Positions 53,911-63,265 are shown, counted from the first letter of the stretch. The stretch is 64,000 nt of DNA from CBDCWQ01 sp965223435 (GCA_965223435.1 CBDCWQ010000022.1:1285315-1349314), one strand, 5' to 3'. Numbers and translations: made by a program. The notes: generated from the sequence alone by a model not told the origin.

Positions 53911-55038
53911 TCAAGTCGGATCTGTGCTCCTACACAAGGTTCCCGCCTCGACATTGTAACTCAGCACCGGATCTGCGCCCAAAATTGCTTGAAGCTCCCG
54001 AACACTATGGGTGCTCGTCAAAATGACTTGACCTTCCAAATGGCTGACGGCCTCAAAAAGTTGCCTCGATCGGGCGGAGTCGAGCTCGGAGGACATGTCG
54101 TCCAGGAGAAGAATCGGCGACTCGCCAAGGTGCCCCCGAAGATGATCTATCTCAGCCAATTTGAGCGACAGTACAAGCGCTCGGTGTTGTCCCTGCGAAG
54201 CCCGATGCTTGGCTGGCTTACCGTCGAGAAGAAGCTTGAGATCATCCAGGTGAGGCCCAATGGAAGTCGTTCTTCGCAGTCTGTCGTGGCTACGGCGTTT
54301 TTGGAGTGCTGACAAAAACGCTGTTTGAGTCGTTTCTATCGACTCGAGGTCAAAATCGGTCTTAAGCGTCGCCTCGTAGTGGGCTTCAAGCAGGGGGGCA
54401 GGATGCCCAATGCGTTCAAAATAAGAAAGGAGACGTGGTCCGAGCTCCTGCACATACTGCGCTCTTTGGACCATAATCGCAGCGCCATCCTCCGCAATCA
54501 CTTGATCAAAGGCATCAAGCATTTCATCGGAGCCGCGCTCAACCAAGATTCGATTGCGGTCGCGGATGGCTTTGGCGTACCGCATCGCCTGCCCAAGATA
54601 GCCAGGTTTGAGGTTTAGCACCGCCCGATCAAGGAATCTACGACGTCCATCAGGGCCCCCTTTAGCCAATTGGAGATCATCCGGAGTAAAAACGACCGCA
54701 ACGGCCGTCCCCAAAAACGAGGAAGACTCAACCCGCTTGCCGTCACGCATTAAGGCGCGGGTCTGCCCTTGCAATATGTATTGCATGTCGTGCGTCAGGC
54801 CGGTATCGGCTCGAAGTACTTCAAGCGTCACTTGGGCTCTTTCCGAGTTGCTACGAATAAGCGCTTTGCGGGGGACATTTCGTAAAGAGCGCAAGGCACA
54901 AGCCAAATATAGACCTTCGAGGACATTTGTCTTGCCCTGGCCATTAGGACCAATCAAGGCCGTAAAGTGGGGCGCAAACTCGATGTTTGCCCGTTCTATG
55001 TTTCGGAAGTTCTCAAACTCCGCTGAAAGAAGACGCAT
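53911..55038 (-). CDS. recF: DNA replication and repair protein RecF
   Basis: The protein has 375 residues, the normal size. It is an SMC-like ATPase that helps load RecA at gaps. Motifs: SAEFENFRNIERANIEF at the start, Walker A GPNGQGKTNVLEG, the Q-loop area LAKGGPDGRRRF, signature SQGQHRALVLSLKLAE, and Walker B PILLLDDMSSELD. It starts 12 bases after dnaN ends on the same strand. Confidence 0.97.
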   Translation of the reverse strand: MRLLSAEFENFRNIERANIEFAPHFTALIGPNGQGKTNVLEGLYLACALRSLRNVPRKALIRSNSERAQVTLEVLRADTGLTHDMQYILQGQTRALMRDGKRVESSSFLGTAVAVVFTPDDLQLAKGGPDGRRRFLDRAVLNLKPGYLGQAMRYAKAIRDRNRILVERGSDEMLDAFDQVIAEDGAAIMVQRAQYVQELGPRLLSYFERIGHPAPLLEAHYEATLKTDFDLESIETTQTAFLSALQKRRSHDRLRRTTSIGPHLDDLKLLLDGKPAKHRASQGQHRALVLSLKLAEIDHLRGHLGESPILLLDDMSSELDSARSRQLFEAVSHLEGQVILTSTHSVRELQAILGADPVLSYNVEAGTLCRSTDPT

Positions 55039-55050
55039 CGCAAAACATGG

Positions 55051-56160
55051 TCATATGCGCATGGGCATGACCACGGCCTGATAGCCTTCACTTCCTAGGC
55101 CCTTGAGAACGCCGGGAGAGAGCTCGTCGGTCAGTTCCATCTCAACATCTTCCTCGCTGACCGCGGCAAAGGCGTCCATGAGATAGCGGAAATTGAAGCC
55201 GATCTTCAAAGGCTCGCCGTCATAGACCACTTCGAGCTCCTCACGGGCTTCTCCTAGGTCGGGGTTGTTGGCAGCAAGCGACAAGGTCGAGTCTTCAAGC
55301 TCAAGCCGAACACCTTGTCCTCGATCTGGGCACAACAAAGACGTTCGTTTGAGAGCGCTCAAGAAAGCTTGGCGACGAACACGAAAACGACGACTGGAAG
55401 AGGAAGGAAGGACTTGCTGATAGTCGGGGAAGCGGCCATCAATGAGGCGCATACTCAATACGAGATCTGATTTTTCAAAAACCGCACTGTTTTCAACAAA
55501 ACCAAGGCGCCCCGGTTCGTCGCCATCGTCGAGCAACTTCCGGAGCTCGCTGAGGCCCTTCTTTGGAATGATAATGCCTTCTTTCAAAAGAGGTGCTGAC
55601 TCTGTGGGTCGTTCAATCAGAGACAATCGGTGACCGTCGGTCGCAACCATTCGGAGGCCGGGAGAGCCTTGTACCGCCTCACAATAGACACCGGTCAAGT
55701 TGTAGCGGGTTTCATCGGTGGAAGTCGCGTAGAGCGTCTTATCCACCATCTCTTTGACAACCTTGCCATCGATGGCAAAAAAGTCGACCTCTTCAAAGGC
55801 TGGAAGACTTGGAAAGTCGTCTACGCTCATACAGACAACACGGTATTTTACTTTGCCGCAGGTGATATCGACCCGTTCGGATGAGCTTTTTTTAAGGACA
55901 ACTTCCTTTTCTGGAAGGGACCGAACAATATCGTACAAAGCTTTTGCTGCAAGGCAAATTGAGCCACTGCCTTTGACCTTGGCTTTGTATTGACCCCTTA
56001 GGGCAATTTCGAGGTCCGTCGCTGAGACGGTAAACCGATCCTCGCCAGAAACTTCAAGCAAAACATTGGCAAGGCTGGGCATGGTCGTCTTCTTTTCCAC
56101 GATACCCTGTACTCGGGAAAGTGCTTTGCTCAGTTCTGGAACGGCTACGGTGAGCTCCAT
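55051..56160 (-). CDS. dnaN: DNA polymerase III beta subunit (sliding clamp)
   Basis: The protein has 369 residues from ATG 56160 (MELTVAVPELSKALSRVQGIVEKK); the longer frame to 56307 is in the origin region. AAGG lies upstream. The sequence shows three similar clamp domains: the first ends near LKKSSSERV, the second contains YNLTGVYCEA and MVATDGHRLSL, and the third ends in GYQAVVMPMRI, the expected clamp C-terminus. It encircles DNA and tethers polymerase III. It lies between dnaA and recF in the canonical order. Confidence 0.97.
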   Translation of the reverse strand: MELTVAVPELSKALSRVQGIVEKKTTMPSLANVLLEVSGEDRFTVSATDLEIALRGQYKAKVKGSGSICLAAKALYDIVRSLPEKEVVLKKSSSERVDITCGKVKYRVVCMSVDDFPSLPAFEEVDFFAIDGKVVKEMVDKTLYATSTDETRYNLTGVYCEAVQGSPGLRMVATDGHRLSLIERPTESAPLLKEGIIIPKKGLSELRKLLDDGDEPGRLGFVENSAVFEKSDLVLSMRLIDGRFPDYQQVLPSSSSRRFRVRRQAFLSALKRTSLLCPDRGQGVRLELEDSTLSLAANNPDLGEAREELEVVYDGEPLKIGFNFRYLMDAFAAVSEEDVEMELTDELSPGVLKGLGSEGYQAVVMPMRI

Positions 56161-56433
56161 GGTTAAGACCTTCTGTTCTTTGAGATCTGTATATATTGAT
56201 CTATCAGTCGTAGTTATAGGCCCTGTGATTTTGGGAATAAACGACTGAAGTACCGGATATAACAGGACATCTGTTTGTGTGGGAGGATGTGAGCCAAAGC
56301 ACGCCAACCTGTGGGTAAGTCGCCGCTCATGTTATCCCACACCTTCTCACAGCCATATCCACAATATCTTGTGTCTTGTTTGAACTTTAACTCCATATCT
56401 TGTTGGCATTGTTTATAATACTATCGTTTTCTT
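56161..56433. other. Candidate chromosomal origin (oriC) between dnaN and dnaA
   Basis: A 273-base AT-rich gap lies between two replication genes. Three near-matches to the DnaA box TTATCCACA cluster within about 55 bases: TGTGGGTAA at 56310-56318, TTATCCCACA at 56332-56341, and ATATCCACA at 56355-56363. An AT-rich tract including TATAAT lies at about 56370-56435, close to the dnaA end. No exact consensus box is present. This is also the dnaN promoter region. Confidence 0.5.
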
Positions 56434-57819
56434 TTAGCCAAGGAGGGCGCGTTCGACGTCGTCTACGTGCCTCCGAACCTCGGGTTCGTCGTAACGGGCT
56501 TTGATTCGGTTGAAGGCATTGAGCGCTGTTGTATGGTCTTTGCCTCCGAGGGCGTTTCCAATTTCGGGATATGACGAAGCCGTGTGTTTACGGCAAAGAT
56601 ACATTGCAATTTGTCTTGGCAGCGCGATGGCCCTGGCCCGCTTGGTGGACTTAAGGTCTGATATCTTGAGATCGAAATGAGAGGATACGGTTCGGATGAT
56701 CGTCTCGCAAGTGAGCGCTTGACCCTTGCCGGGGATGACGTCTTTCAGAACTTCTCTAGCCAGGTCTATGGTGATGGGCTGTTTCGCCAAAGTGGCGTAG
56801 GCGCTGACCCGAATGAGGCAGCCCTCAAGCTCTCGTACATTGGATCGAACGGACTGGCCGATGAACATCGCGACGTCATTGCTGAGGTTGATACCGTCGT
56901 TTTCTGCTTTTTCTTTGACGATGGCGACACGGGTCTCAAGTTCTGGAGGCTGCAAGTCCACAATCAACCCCCACTGGAATCGAGAACGGACACGTTCCTC
57001 AAGGTCCTTGATTTCATGGGGGAGTTTGTCGGAGGTCACCACAACTTGGCGTCTGGCGTCATAGAGGGAATTGAACGTGTGAAAGAATTCTGCCTGGCAT
57101 GCTTCTTTGCCCGCGATGAATTGGATGTCGTCGATCATGAGGACATCGCAGGCTCGATAAATATTGCGGATCTCCGGCATGCGTTCAAAGCGAATGCCCT
57201 GAATCACGTCGTTCACGAATTGTTCGGTGCTTTGGTACTGAACTCGGGCGTTCGGGTTCCGCTTAAGGATGTGATGGCCGATGGCTTGAACAAGGTGAGT
57301 TTTGCCGAGGCCCACTCTTCCGAACACAAAAAGAGGGTTGTAAGCGGCTCCAGGATTGTCGGCAACCGATTGTGCGGCTGCCGCCGCCAGCTGATTGGAT
57401 GGGCCGGTCACAAAGGTTTGAAAGGTGTAGCGGTCGTTCAGCACCGACGGGGGGGGACGACATTCGCGTGCTTTGGGGGCTGAGAAACTGTTTGACGACG
57501 AGGGTGGGCGATGCACCCGCGTAGGCAACGTACTCGGGTTGGTCGAAGGGACTGGGGAAGGGCCTCCGTGTGATTCCGGCGCCTCGTTGGTCTCGTTCAG
57601 AAGCAGTTCAAGCTCTTGTGAACTGCCGAGCTTAACCAGTTCTTCTTTGAGTACGTGCTGGTAGTGATTGGTCACCCAGTCTAGGGCAAATAGGTCTGGA
57701 AGGCCGATGGAGAGACTCTCCTCGGTTTCCTTGAGATGGACCATCTGAGAAACCCATGTGGCGTAGGCCTGTGGGCTGAGTCTGTCTCGAAGCGCATCTT
57801 TCAGACGAGTCCACGTCAT
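56434..57819 (-). CDS. dnaA: Chromosomal replication initiator protein DnaA
   Basis: The protein has 461 residues from ATG 57819 (GGGAG upstream); ATG 57855 would add 12 residues. Domain I contains WTRLKDALRDRLSPQAYATWV. A Pro/Ser-rich domain II follows. The AAA+ domain III has YTFQTFVTGPSNQLAAAAAQSVAD, Walker A GRVGLGKTHL, and Walker B VLMIDDIQFI. The sensor region and arginine (RVRSRFQWGL) follow. Domain IV ends with the DnaA-box binding signature LPRQIAMYLCRKHT and GGKDHTTALNA. It initiates replication at oriC and binds DnaA boxes. Confidence 0.97.
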   Translation of the reverse strand: MTWTRLKDALRDRLSPQAYATWVSQMVHLKETEESLSIGLPDLFALDWVTNHYQHVLKEELVKLGSSQELELLLNETNEAPESHGGPSPVPSTNPSTLPTRVHRPPSSSNSFSAPKARECRPPPSVLNDRYTFQTFVTGPSNQLAAAAAQSVADNPGAAYNPLFVFGRVGLGKTHLVQAIGHHILKRNPNARVQYQSTEQFVNDVIQGIRFERMPEIRNIYRACDVLMIDDIQFIAGKEACQAEFFHTFNSLYDARRQVVVTSDKLPHEIKDLEERVRSRFQWGLIVDLQPPELETRVAIVKEKAENDGINLSNDVAMFIGQSVRSNVRELEGCLIRVSAYATLAKQPITIDLAREVLKDVIPGKGQALTCETIIRTVSSHFDLKISDLKSTKRARAIALPRQIAMYLCRKHTASSYPEIGNALGGKDHTTALNAFNRIKARYDEPEVRRHVDDVERALLG

Positions 57820-58283
57820 GCTTGATGATTCTCCCACGTGTTCACCCCTAGGCATTGATTGATCCAGTTGATTGGGTTCAGGAGCCCCACAGGGGGCTCA
57901 GTGAGGTGACATCCGGTCGGTACCCCCACTTGGTTGGTATCCGCTCATGGTCAATGCCTCGAACTTGTCTGTCGTACCCGACCCGCACCCAACCCCATCC
58001 AGCTACCAAAAACTGGCAGAACCTGCCAAGAAAGCGGCAAACTATTCTGAGTGAAGCCAGTCAGGCAATCGGAATCGGAACGGTTTGGTCGGTGGTGTTC
58101 TGCGTGGTCTGATGGGCTTGACGCGCCAACGGGACCTAACCACCCGACCGTGGTCAGAATCTTGCGTTGTACCGGTTGTTTTCCCTCGGAGAGATCGGTT
58201 GCTTGCCTGGGTTCTTGGCCCAAAGATCCTTGACATCCCACCGACCAATATGAGGACAAAGTCGCCCTTTAGGGAGTCGTATC
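57820..58283. promoter_or_regulatory. Divergent gap between dnaA and rpmH
   Basis: About 460 bases hold the promoters of dnaA (minus) and of rpmH-rnpA (plus). A perfect -35-like TTGACA is at 58230-58235 on the plus strand, but the hexamer 17 bases downstream is not TATAAT-like. I saw no TTATCCACA-type box here. AGGGAG at 58271 is the rpmH ribosome-binding site. No small RNA was recognised. Confidence 0.4.
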
Positions 58284-58433
58284 ATGAAGCGGACATTTCA
58301 GCCTTCCAATCTTCGCCGCCAGAGGAAGCATGGCTTCCGAAACCGAATGGCGACCAAAAACGGCCGAAAGGTGATCGCCCGTCGGCGAAACAAAGGCCGA
58401 AAGCGCCTTTCGGCCTCCGTTTACCGGAAGTGA
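58284..58433 (+). CDS. rpmH: 50S ribosomal protein L34
   Basis: The gene encodes 49 residues. It starts MKRTFQPSNLRRQRKHGF and continues with NRMATKNGRKVIARRRNKGRKRLS, a textbook L34 sequence, ending SVYRK. AGGGAG lies ten bases upstream of the ATG. It is immediately followed by rnpA, the conserved rpmH-rnpA pair next to dnaA. L34 sits in the large ribosomal subunit. Confidence 0.97.
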   Translation: MKRTFQPSNLRRQRKHGFRNRMATKNGRKVIARRRNKGRKRLSASVYRK

Positions 58434-58437
58434 CCCT

Positions 58438-58908
58438 ATGGTCCCCGCTTTGCGGCGACCGAAAGGGCGGGGATACCGGAACAACTGTGCACCATCTCTG
58501 CTGGCTCCAACGGGAAAGTATCCACGGCAGTTTCGTATTCGTCGCTCGCCCGATTTTAAACGTATTCAGCGTCATGGCTTTCGGCTACACACCCGTCATT
58601 TTGTGGTGATCGCTTATAGGAGAACAGACTCAGAAGGCCCCCGATTTGGCTGCAGCGTCAGTCGTCGCGTAGGCGGCGCCGTGATCAGGAATCGGGTCCG
58701 ACGGGTGCTTAAAGAAATCTTTCGTCGGTTTCCGAGGAATCTGCCCAGCATGGACTTTGTTGTGATCGCCAAAACCGAGGCTAAAAACTTGGGTCTACTT
58801 GAAATGTTTGCCGATGAGCTCGTTCCTGCCCTCGAAACCGCTGCCTCCCGGAGCTTCCGTCGTTCACGCGGTCGAAAACCCAACCAGGCTCCAAAAGGAG
58901 CAAAGTAG
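58438..58908 (+). CDS. rnpA: Ribonuclease P protein component
   Basis: The protein has 156 residues, longer than the usual about 120. ATG 58438 starts four bases after rpmH. The family signature is FRIRRSPDFKRIQRHGFRLH, RFGCSVSRRVGGAVIRNRVRRVLKEIFRR, with the conserved R-N-R-x-R-R motif, then DFVVIAKTEA. The first 30 residues and a basic tail (FRRSRGRKPNQ) extend the core. It binds RNase P RNA for tRNA 5'-end processing. Confidence 0.95.
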   Translation: MVPALRRPKGRGYRNNCAPSLLAPTGKYPRQFRIRRSPDFKRIQRHGFRLHTRHFVVIAYRRTDSEGPRFGCSVSRRVGGAVIRNRVRRVLKEIFRRFPRNLPSMDFVVIAKTEAKNLGLLEMFADELVPALETAASRSFRRSRGRKPNQAPKGAK

Positions 58909-58916
58909 GCGGTTTC

Positions 58917-59174
58917 ATGGGGTGGTTCCACAGCCTTTCGTGTTGGATGACGTCCGCCCCGGTGTGGGTCCTGTGCTCGTTTATCCGAGTCTACCAGTCG
59001 ATGCTGTCACCGGTTTTGCAAGTGGCGGGAATGCAGTGCCGCTATCACCCGAGCTGCAGCGAGTACGCGTGCAGTGCCCTCAAGAAATATGGACCGCTCC
59101 GAGGGGCGCTCTTGATCGTGGGCCGTCTACTTCGGTGTCACCCGTTTGCGCCGGGAGGCTTTGATCCGGTCTGA
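58917..59174 (+). CDS. yidD: Membrane protein insertion efficiency factor YidD
   Basis: The protein has 85 residues. The conserved core is IRVYQSMLSPVL followed by CRYHPSCSEYACSALKKYGPLRG and the end RLLRCHPFAPGGFDPV. The three Cys are those of the YidD family. It lies nine bases after rnpA and 31 bases before yidC, as usual. YidD is a small membrane-associated protein that helps YidC-dependent insertion. Confidence 0.95.
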   Translation: MGWFHSLSCWMTSAPVWVLCSFIRVYQSMLSPVLQVAGMQCRYHPSCSEYACSALKKYGPLRGALLIVGRLLRCHPFAPGGFDPV

Positions 59175-59205
59175 CGTCTGTCGTTGAGATCCGTCGAGAA
59201 TATTC

Positions 59206-60945
59206 ATGGAAGAGGAAGTCAATCAGCGCCGGATGTATCTTGCGGCCGCCCTTTGTCTCGCCGTCATTACCCTGTGGCAGGCGTTTTTGGCCCCATCGCC
59301 GCCCAAGAGAAAGTCCGCGGCAGACAAAGGTGCGGTGGCAGCAGCGACAAAGGAGCCAGCCAAAACAACAAAAACTTCAACCAGCGCTGCAAAACCGGTT
59401 TTTGAGGCGAAGCCGCGTTCACCGGTAGCGCCCACAAGCTTCAAATTCTCTGGGCAAGTCCCAGGAGGAGAAGAAGATCCTATCCGCTACGACATCACGC
59501 TGACCAACGTGGGTGCAGCCATCGACCGGTTTGAGTTGCTTTCGTACAAGGAGCGAGACCGCGACAATCGGCCAACAAACGATCCCATAGGTCTCGCCAA
59601 TCCGGTGGCCGGTTCTCCAAGAAACGACGGCTATGGCCAAATGGCCGGAATAGAGTTTTTGGAGCCCACAACCTTCCGGGTTCCCACACGGTCGGTTTAC
59701 GAAGTCAAAGAAGAGTCGGCCGACCGAATCTTGTACAAGTACACCACGGACGAAGGGGTCGAAATCGAACGAGAGTATCGGTTTCGCAAAGATTCCTTCG
59801 AAGTCGAGCTTGCGGTCACAGTTCGCAATCGATCGCCGCGGGAACAAAAACATCGCCTGCAAATTCATGGGGCGCTGATTGCCTCCGAGGCCATGGAGCA
59901 GGGTGGGGGCTTCTTGTCCCGCTTCGTGCCGCCCCCAGACCATCTTGATTTGCTTTGCCACGTAGGGAACGAGGTTGAGCGAGAGCATCACCAGAGTTTG
60001 AGAGATGAGTCGCAGCCGATTCGCTTCAAAGGACCGGCGCGATGGGTGGCCGTCGACCGTCAGTACTTTGTGGCTGCGCTGATTCCGCGAGGGCGTGATG
60101 AAGCCAGTTGCTCGCTTTCTGCCGCCAAGGACATTGGCCAAGCCGCTTTGGTTCTTCCGAGTGTTTCGTTGAAAGCCGGAGAGGAAAAGCGACACAAGTT
60201 CACAGCGTACCTCGGAGTAAAAAAGCCGGCTCTGCTCACCCAGGTTGAGGCCGACCTGGAGTCCGCGGTGGACTACACCATCTTTGGACTCAACCTCTCC
60301 TTGTTGTGCACCGCCTTGTTGTGGGTGCTGCGGCTGATCCACGGCTGGACCGGGTCATGGGGTTTGGCGATCCTAGGTCTCACGGTGCTGGTGAAGCTTA
60401 TTCTGTTTCCCCTTAATCAACGATCGGGAAAGTCGATGAGGGCGATGGCCCGACTCAAACCTGCCATGGAGGCGATTCGCAAGAAGTTCCCCGACGATCG
60501 GCAGCGGCAGAGTGAAGAGACCATGAAGCTCTACCGAGAGCATGGCGTAAACCCGGCAGGGGGCTGTCTGCCGATGTTGATTCAGATGCCTATCTGGTTC
60601 GCGTTGTATCGATCGCTGTGGGTAGCGGTTGATTTGTACCAGCAAGAGTTCCTGTGGATGAGGGACCTAACTACGGCAGATCCTTATTATATTCTTCCAG
60701 TTGCGTTGATTGTGGTGATGTTTTTGCAGCAGCGGATGACGCCCACCACCATGGATGCGACCCAGCAGAAAATCATGCAGTACACCATGCCGTTGGTTTT
60801 CGGGGGCATGATGTCGGCGTTGCCCGGTGGCCTGTGCTTTTACATCTTGGTGAACACGCTGTTGACCATCGTCCAGCAGCACTTTATCAACAAGGCGCAC
60901 GGGCCCCTTGGAGGGGCTCCGTCCGTACAAGAGGCGACCGCATAG
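59206..60945 (+). CDS. yidC: Membrane protein insertase YidC
   Basis: The protein has 579 residues of the Gram-negative type with a large periplasmic domain. The first helix (MYLAAALCLAVITLWQAFLAP) is followed by an Ala/Lys-rich linker and the P1 domain (residues about 75-330). The C-terminal core includes GSWGLAILGLTVLVKLILFPLNQRSGKSMRAM, with the usual Arg in the core, KKFPDDRQRQSEETMKLYREHGVNPAGGCLPMLIQMPIWFALY, and MPLVFGGMMSALPGGLCFYILVN. It inserts and folds inner-membrane proteins. It follows yidD and precedes jag. Confidence 0.97.
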   Translation: MEEEVNQRRMYLAAALCLAVITLWQAFLAPSPPKRKSAADKGAVAAATKEPAKTTKTSTSAAKPVFEAKPRSPVAPTSFKFSGQVPGGEEDPIRYDITLTNVGAAIDRFELLSYKERDRDNRPTNDPIGLANPVAGSPRNDGYGQMAGIEFLEPTTFRVPTRSVYEVKEESADRILYKYTTDEGVEIEREYRFRKDSFEVELAVTVRNRSPREQKHRLQIHGALIASEAMEQGGGFLSRFVPPPDHLDLLCHVGNEVEREHHQSLRDESQPIRFKGPARWVAVDRQYFVAALIPRGRDEASCSLSAAKDIGQAALVLPSVSLKAGEEKRHKFTAYLGVKKPALLTQVEADLESAVDYTIFGLNLSLLCTALLWVLRLIHGWTGSWGLAILGLTVLVKLILFPLNQRSGKSMRAMARLKPAMEAIRKKFPDDRQRQSEETMKLYREHGVNPAGGCLPMLIQMPIWFALYRSLWVAVDLYQQEFLWMRDLTTADPYYILPVALIVVMFLQQRMTPTTMDATQQKIMQYTMPLVFGGMMSALPGGLCFYILVNTLLTIVQQHFINKAHGPLGGAPSVQEATA

Positions 60946-61079
60946 GGCCTCATCGGGCTGACCGCATGAATGGACCAAAGTGAGCGTGATGCAAAGAAGT
61001 GGCCGCAAAAGGTCTTGCAACGTAAGCGGGCTCATGGAGCGAGTTTTGGGTCGGCGCCTATAGGCGAGGAGAGTTGTTC

Positions 61080-61991
61080 GTGTCTAGTACCATCGAATTT
61101 GAAGCACTGACCGAGCAAGAGGCTCTTGATAAGGCATGCCAAGCGTTGAGTGTTACGCAAGACCGCTTGGATTACACGGTCATCGATGAGGGGTCGCAGG
61201 GCCTATTCGGCCTGGGTGCGCGGCCCGTTCGGATCAGGGTGAGAACATCAATGGAAGTTGGAGCAGGCGAAAACATGTCGGAGACTGAGTCCCCCGCAGG
61301 TATCATTGGACCCGCGCCGGAAAAAGCGGCGCAGGCGCTCGAAGTAGCACGTGGTTTGGCTGAGAAAATGGGTGTTGCGGCGGACATTTCCGTGCGCGAC
61401 GAGGATGACCGCATAGTCGTTGTCATGAACGAGGAGGAGGGCTCTTCGGCTGTGGCTGATGTTCTGGGCAAGAGTCGGCCTCCCGCGATTCCTTCGTTCC
61501 AGTTTCTTCTCAACAAGATCGTGAATCGGTTCCCCGAGAACCGGAAACACATTTTACTCGAAGTTCCCTCGGTGCCCAGGCGAACCGAGCGTCCGAATCG
61601 ACGCGACGCACCTCGCAAGGCCCCGAGCGAGCCAGATCCCGATTTGGACCCAACCCTGGTGGCTTTGGCCCGCGTGTTGGCCGAGAAGGCAAGGAGCACG
61701 GGTAAAGTGATCTGTATCCATCCCATGCTTCCAGCGGATCGCCGAGCCGTGCATCAGACCCTCATGAACCTCGAGGGTGTTCACACCGTGTCCTCGGGTG
61801 AGGGCCTTTATCGGCGTATGCACATTGTTCCGAATGGCGTAGCGCCGAAGAAAAGTAGCCGGCGACGGCGGCGACGGCGGTCCGGGCCGCGCCGAGAAGG
61901 CGAAGGTCAGCAAGCTACGAGCGAGGCCCCGAATGCCGAGGCCACTGAAGAGGCACCCGCTACCGAGGATCGCGCGCCGGGTACCGCGTGA
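61080..61991 (+). CDS. jag: Jag/SpoIIIJ-associated RNA-binding protein (Jag-N, KH and R3H domains)
   Basis: The protein has 303 residues from GTG 61080; AGGAG at 61067-61071 gives ideal spacing of eight, whereas TTG 61074 would be too close. The N-terminal Jag domain is ALTEQEALDKACQALSV...GLFGLGARPVRIRV. A KH-like part lies in the middle (VNRFPENRKHILLEV). The R3H domain includes ALARVLAEKARSTGKVICIHPMLPADRRAVHQTLM. The C-terminus is Arg-rich then Ala/Glu-rich. It is encoded after yidC as in many bacteria. Confidence 0.95.
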   Translation: MSSTIEFEALTEQEALDKACQALSVTQDRLDYTVIDEGSQGLFGLGARPVRIRVRTSMEVGAGENMSETESPAGIIGPAPEKAAQALEVARGLAEKMGVAADISVRDEDDRIVVVMNEEEGSSAVADVLGKSRPPAIPSFQFLLNKIVNRFPENRKHILLEVPSVPRRTERPNRRDAPRKAPSEPDPDLDPTLVALARVLAEKARSTGKVICIHPMLPADRRAVHQTLMNLEGVHTVSSGEGLYRRMHIVPNGVAPKKSSRRRRRRRSGPRREGEGQQATSEAPNAEATEEAPATEDRAPGTA

Positions 61992-62011
61992 GAAAGTTGG
62001 TCTCCTGATAA

Positions 62012-62266
62012 ATGGCACCTCGGACGCGCGCAGAACGCCTTCTCGGAGCTGCTTGTTTTCGGCATGGGCTTGGTGAAGGCCGGGGTGTGTCGATGGAGAT
62101 TTATCGCGGCGTGCTCGTCGACCTCGGGCTCAATGAAACCGAGGTTGAAGCGTATCTTCGAGAACACCGAGAAGAGGTCGTCCAAGAAATTGAACGCCGA
62201 AAAAACCTGAATGCAGCACGGGCTGCGGCAACGAAAAGGGCCCCGAGCGAAGGGCTCGATTCCTAG
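62012..62266 (+). CDS. Small hypothetical helical protein
   Basis: The product has 84 residues from ATG 62012; ATG 62093 would give 57. The second half (YRGVLVDLGLNETEVEAYLREHREEVVQEIERRK) is a charged helix. It lies 20 bases after jag, so it may be in the same operon. No domain was recognised and the start is uncertain. Confidence 0.5.
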   Translation: MAPRTRAERLLGAACFRHGLGEGRGVSMEIYRGVLVDLGLNETEVEAYLREHREEVVQEIERRKNLNAARAAATKRAPSEGLDS

Positions 62267-62559
62267 GAGAAGCAGAGGCGAGCTTGGCGAGCGGATGTGC
62301 GCGGCGGGCGCGTTTTGTCCACCCCTCGCCACGTGATGGCGCTCCTTCAAAGTTTCTCATGCTCAGTTTTATACGGTGAAAAACTCCGTGTGTGGCTTTG
62401 CTGGGAAAAGTTGGCGAAACGAAGTTGTCCTGGCTGTCAGGAAAGCGCATATTCCCCTTTGGCGGCCTCAAGTCGTTCGACCACTGGTCCGAGAAAGCCA
62501 CGACACCGAAGTGGCGGGTGCGGGTGCGAAAGTCTAGGCTTGGTCCTGGGAGAAGCTCT

Positions 62560-63261
62560 ATGGAAGCGGACAGCTATACGCTTCGGGAAGTTGCGGAAAT
62601 TCTGGGCGTGAGTAAGCGGACGCTTCAGCGTCGAATGAGAGAAGGTGCTTTCCCAGGTCGGTTCTTGTCACCGGGGCGGCATGGTCTAGAAACCCGAATT
62701 CCCGCCGAAGATTTGTCCGAGGTGCTACAGGACTTGCACCGCCAGGGCCGCGCCACATGGCGCCGCGACCGTCCCGAGAAGGGGGCCGATGCACCCTCTT
62801 CTCCCAGCGCCAAAAAAGCTCTGCGCGTACGTGAGCGCGTCGCCGAGGTAGCGCCCGCCGAGCCCGAAGATAGCCTGGTGCCATACCAGGCCGCGATGGC
62901 TTCAAAAAGCGAGTCGAGGGGTGTCAGCACCACCGATCTTGAGTCCGTCCGTGACGTCGCTCTGGCGATTGTTCGAGAGGAGCGTGCGGCCTTTCTCGAA
63001 GTGGTCCGTGACAACACGGAGCGCCAAGCGCACGAGATGACGGAACTCAGAGATGAGCTCTTGTCGCTCCACGAATCGGTGCGCGCCGTTCGCATCGGCC
63101 TCAAAAACATCGAACACCGCGTGACGGAGGTGATCTCACCCGCTACGGACAACTGGAATGAGCCGACACCCATCGTTTCCTCTGGTGACGCAAGACTCGA
63201 GGGCGTGCTGGAGGAAATCGGGCAACTGGAGGCCTTGTTGGCCGCTCGCTTTAAGGATTGA
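62560..63261 (+). CDS. Helix-turn-helix protein with coiled-coil tail
   Basis: The product has 233 residues from ATG 62560 (GGGAG upstream). The N-terminal MerR/excisionase-type helix-turn-helix is SYTLREVAEILGVSKRTLQRRMREGAFPGRFL. A disordered Arg/Pro-rich linker follows (residues about 65-130). The rest is a long charged coiled coil (VVRDNTERQAHEMTELRDELLSLHESVRAVRIGLKNIEHRV). This arrangement fits a DNA-binding regulator or nucleoid adaptor that oligomerises. Its stop lies four bases before the GTG start of the glycosylase, so the two are in one operon. Confidence 0.8.
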   Translation: MEADSYTLREVAEILGVSKRTLQRRMREGAFPGRFLSPGRHGLETRIPAEDLSEVLQDLHRQGRATWRRDRPEKGADAPSSPSAKKALRVRERVAEVAPAEPEDSLVPYQAAMASKSESRGVSTTDLESVRDVALAIVREERAAFLEVVRDNTERQAHEMTELRDELLSLHESVRAVRIGLKNIEHRVTEVISPATDNWNEPTPIVSSGDARLEGVLEEIGQLEALLAARFKD

Positions 63262-63265
63262 CCGG

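Noticed and set aside
56411..56420. TATAAT on the plus strand in the origin gap
   Set aside because: It would drive transcription toward the end of dnaA, with no plus-strand gene; it is more likely part of the AT-rich unwinding tract.
56677..57483. 268-codon plus-strand frame inside dnaA
   Set aside because: It is antisense to dnaA, whose motifs are complete; no independent start signal or family.
57820..58283. dnaA-rpmH gap as origin
   Set aside because: No DnaA-box-like words were found; the dnaA-dnaN gap is better supported.
61860..61885. CGG/CGA triplet-rich stretch near the end of jag
   Set aside because: It is simply the code for the Arg-rich tail of the Jag protein and not an independent repeat element.
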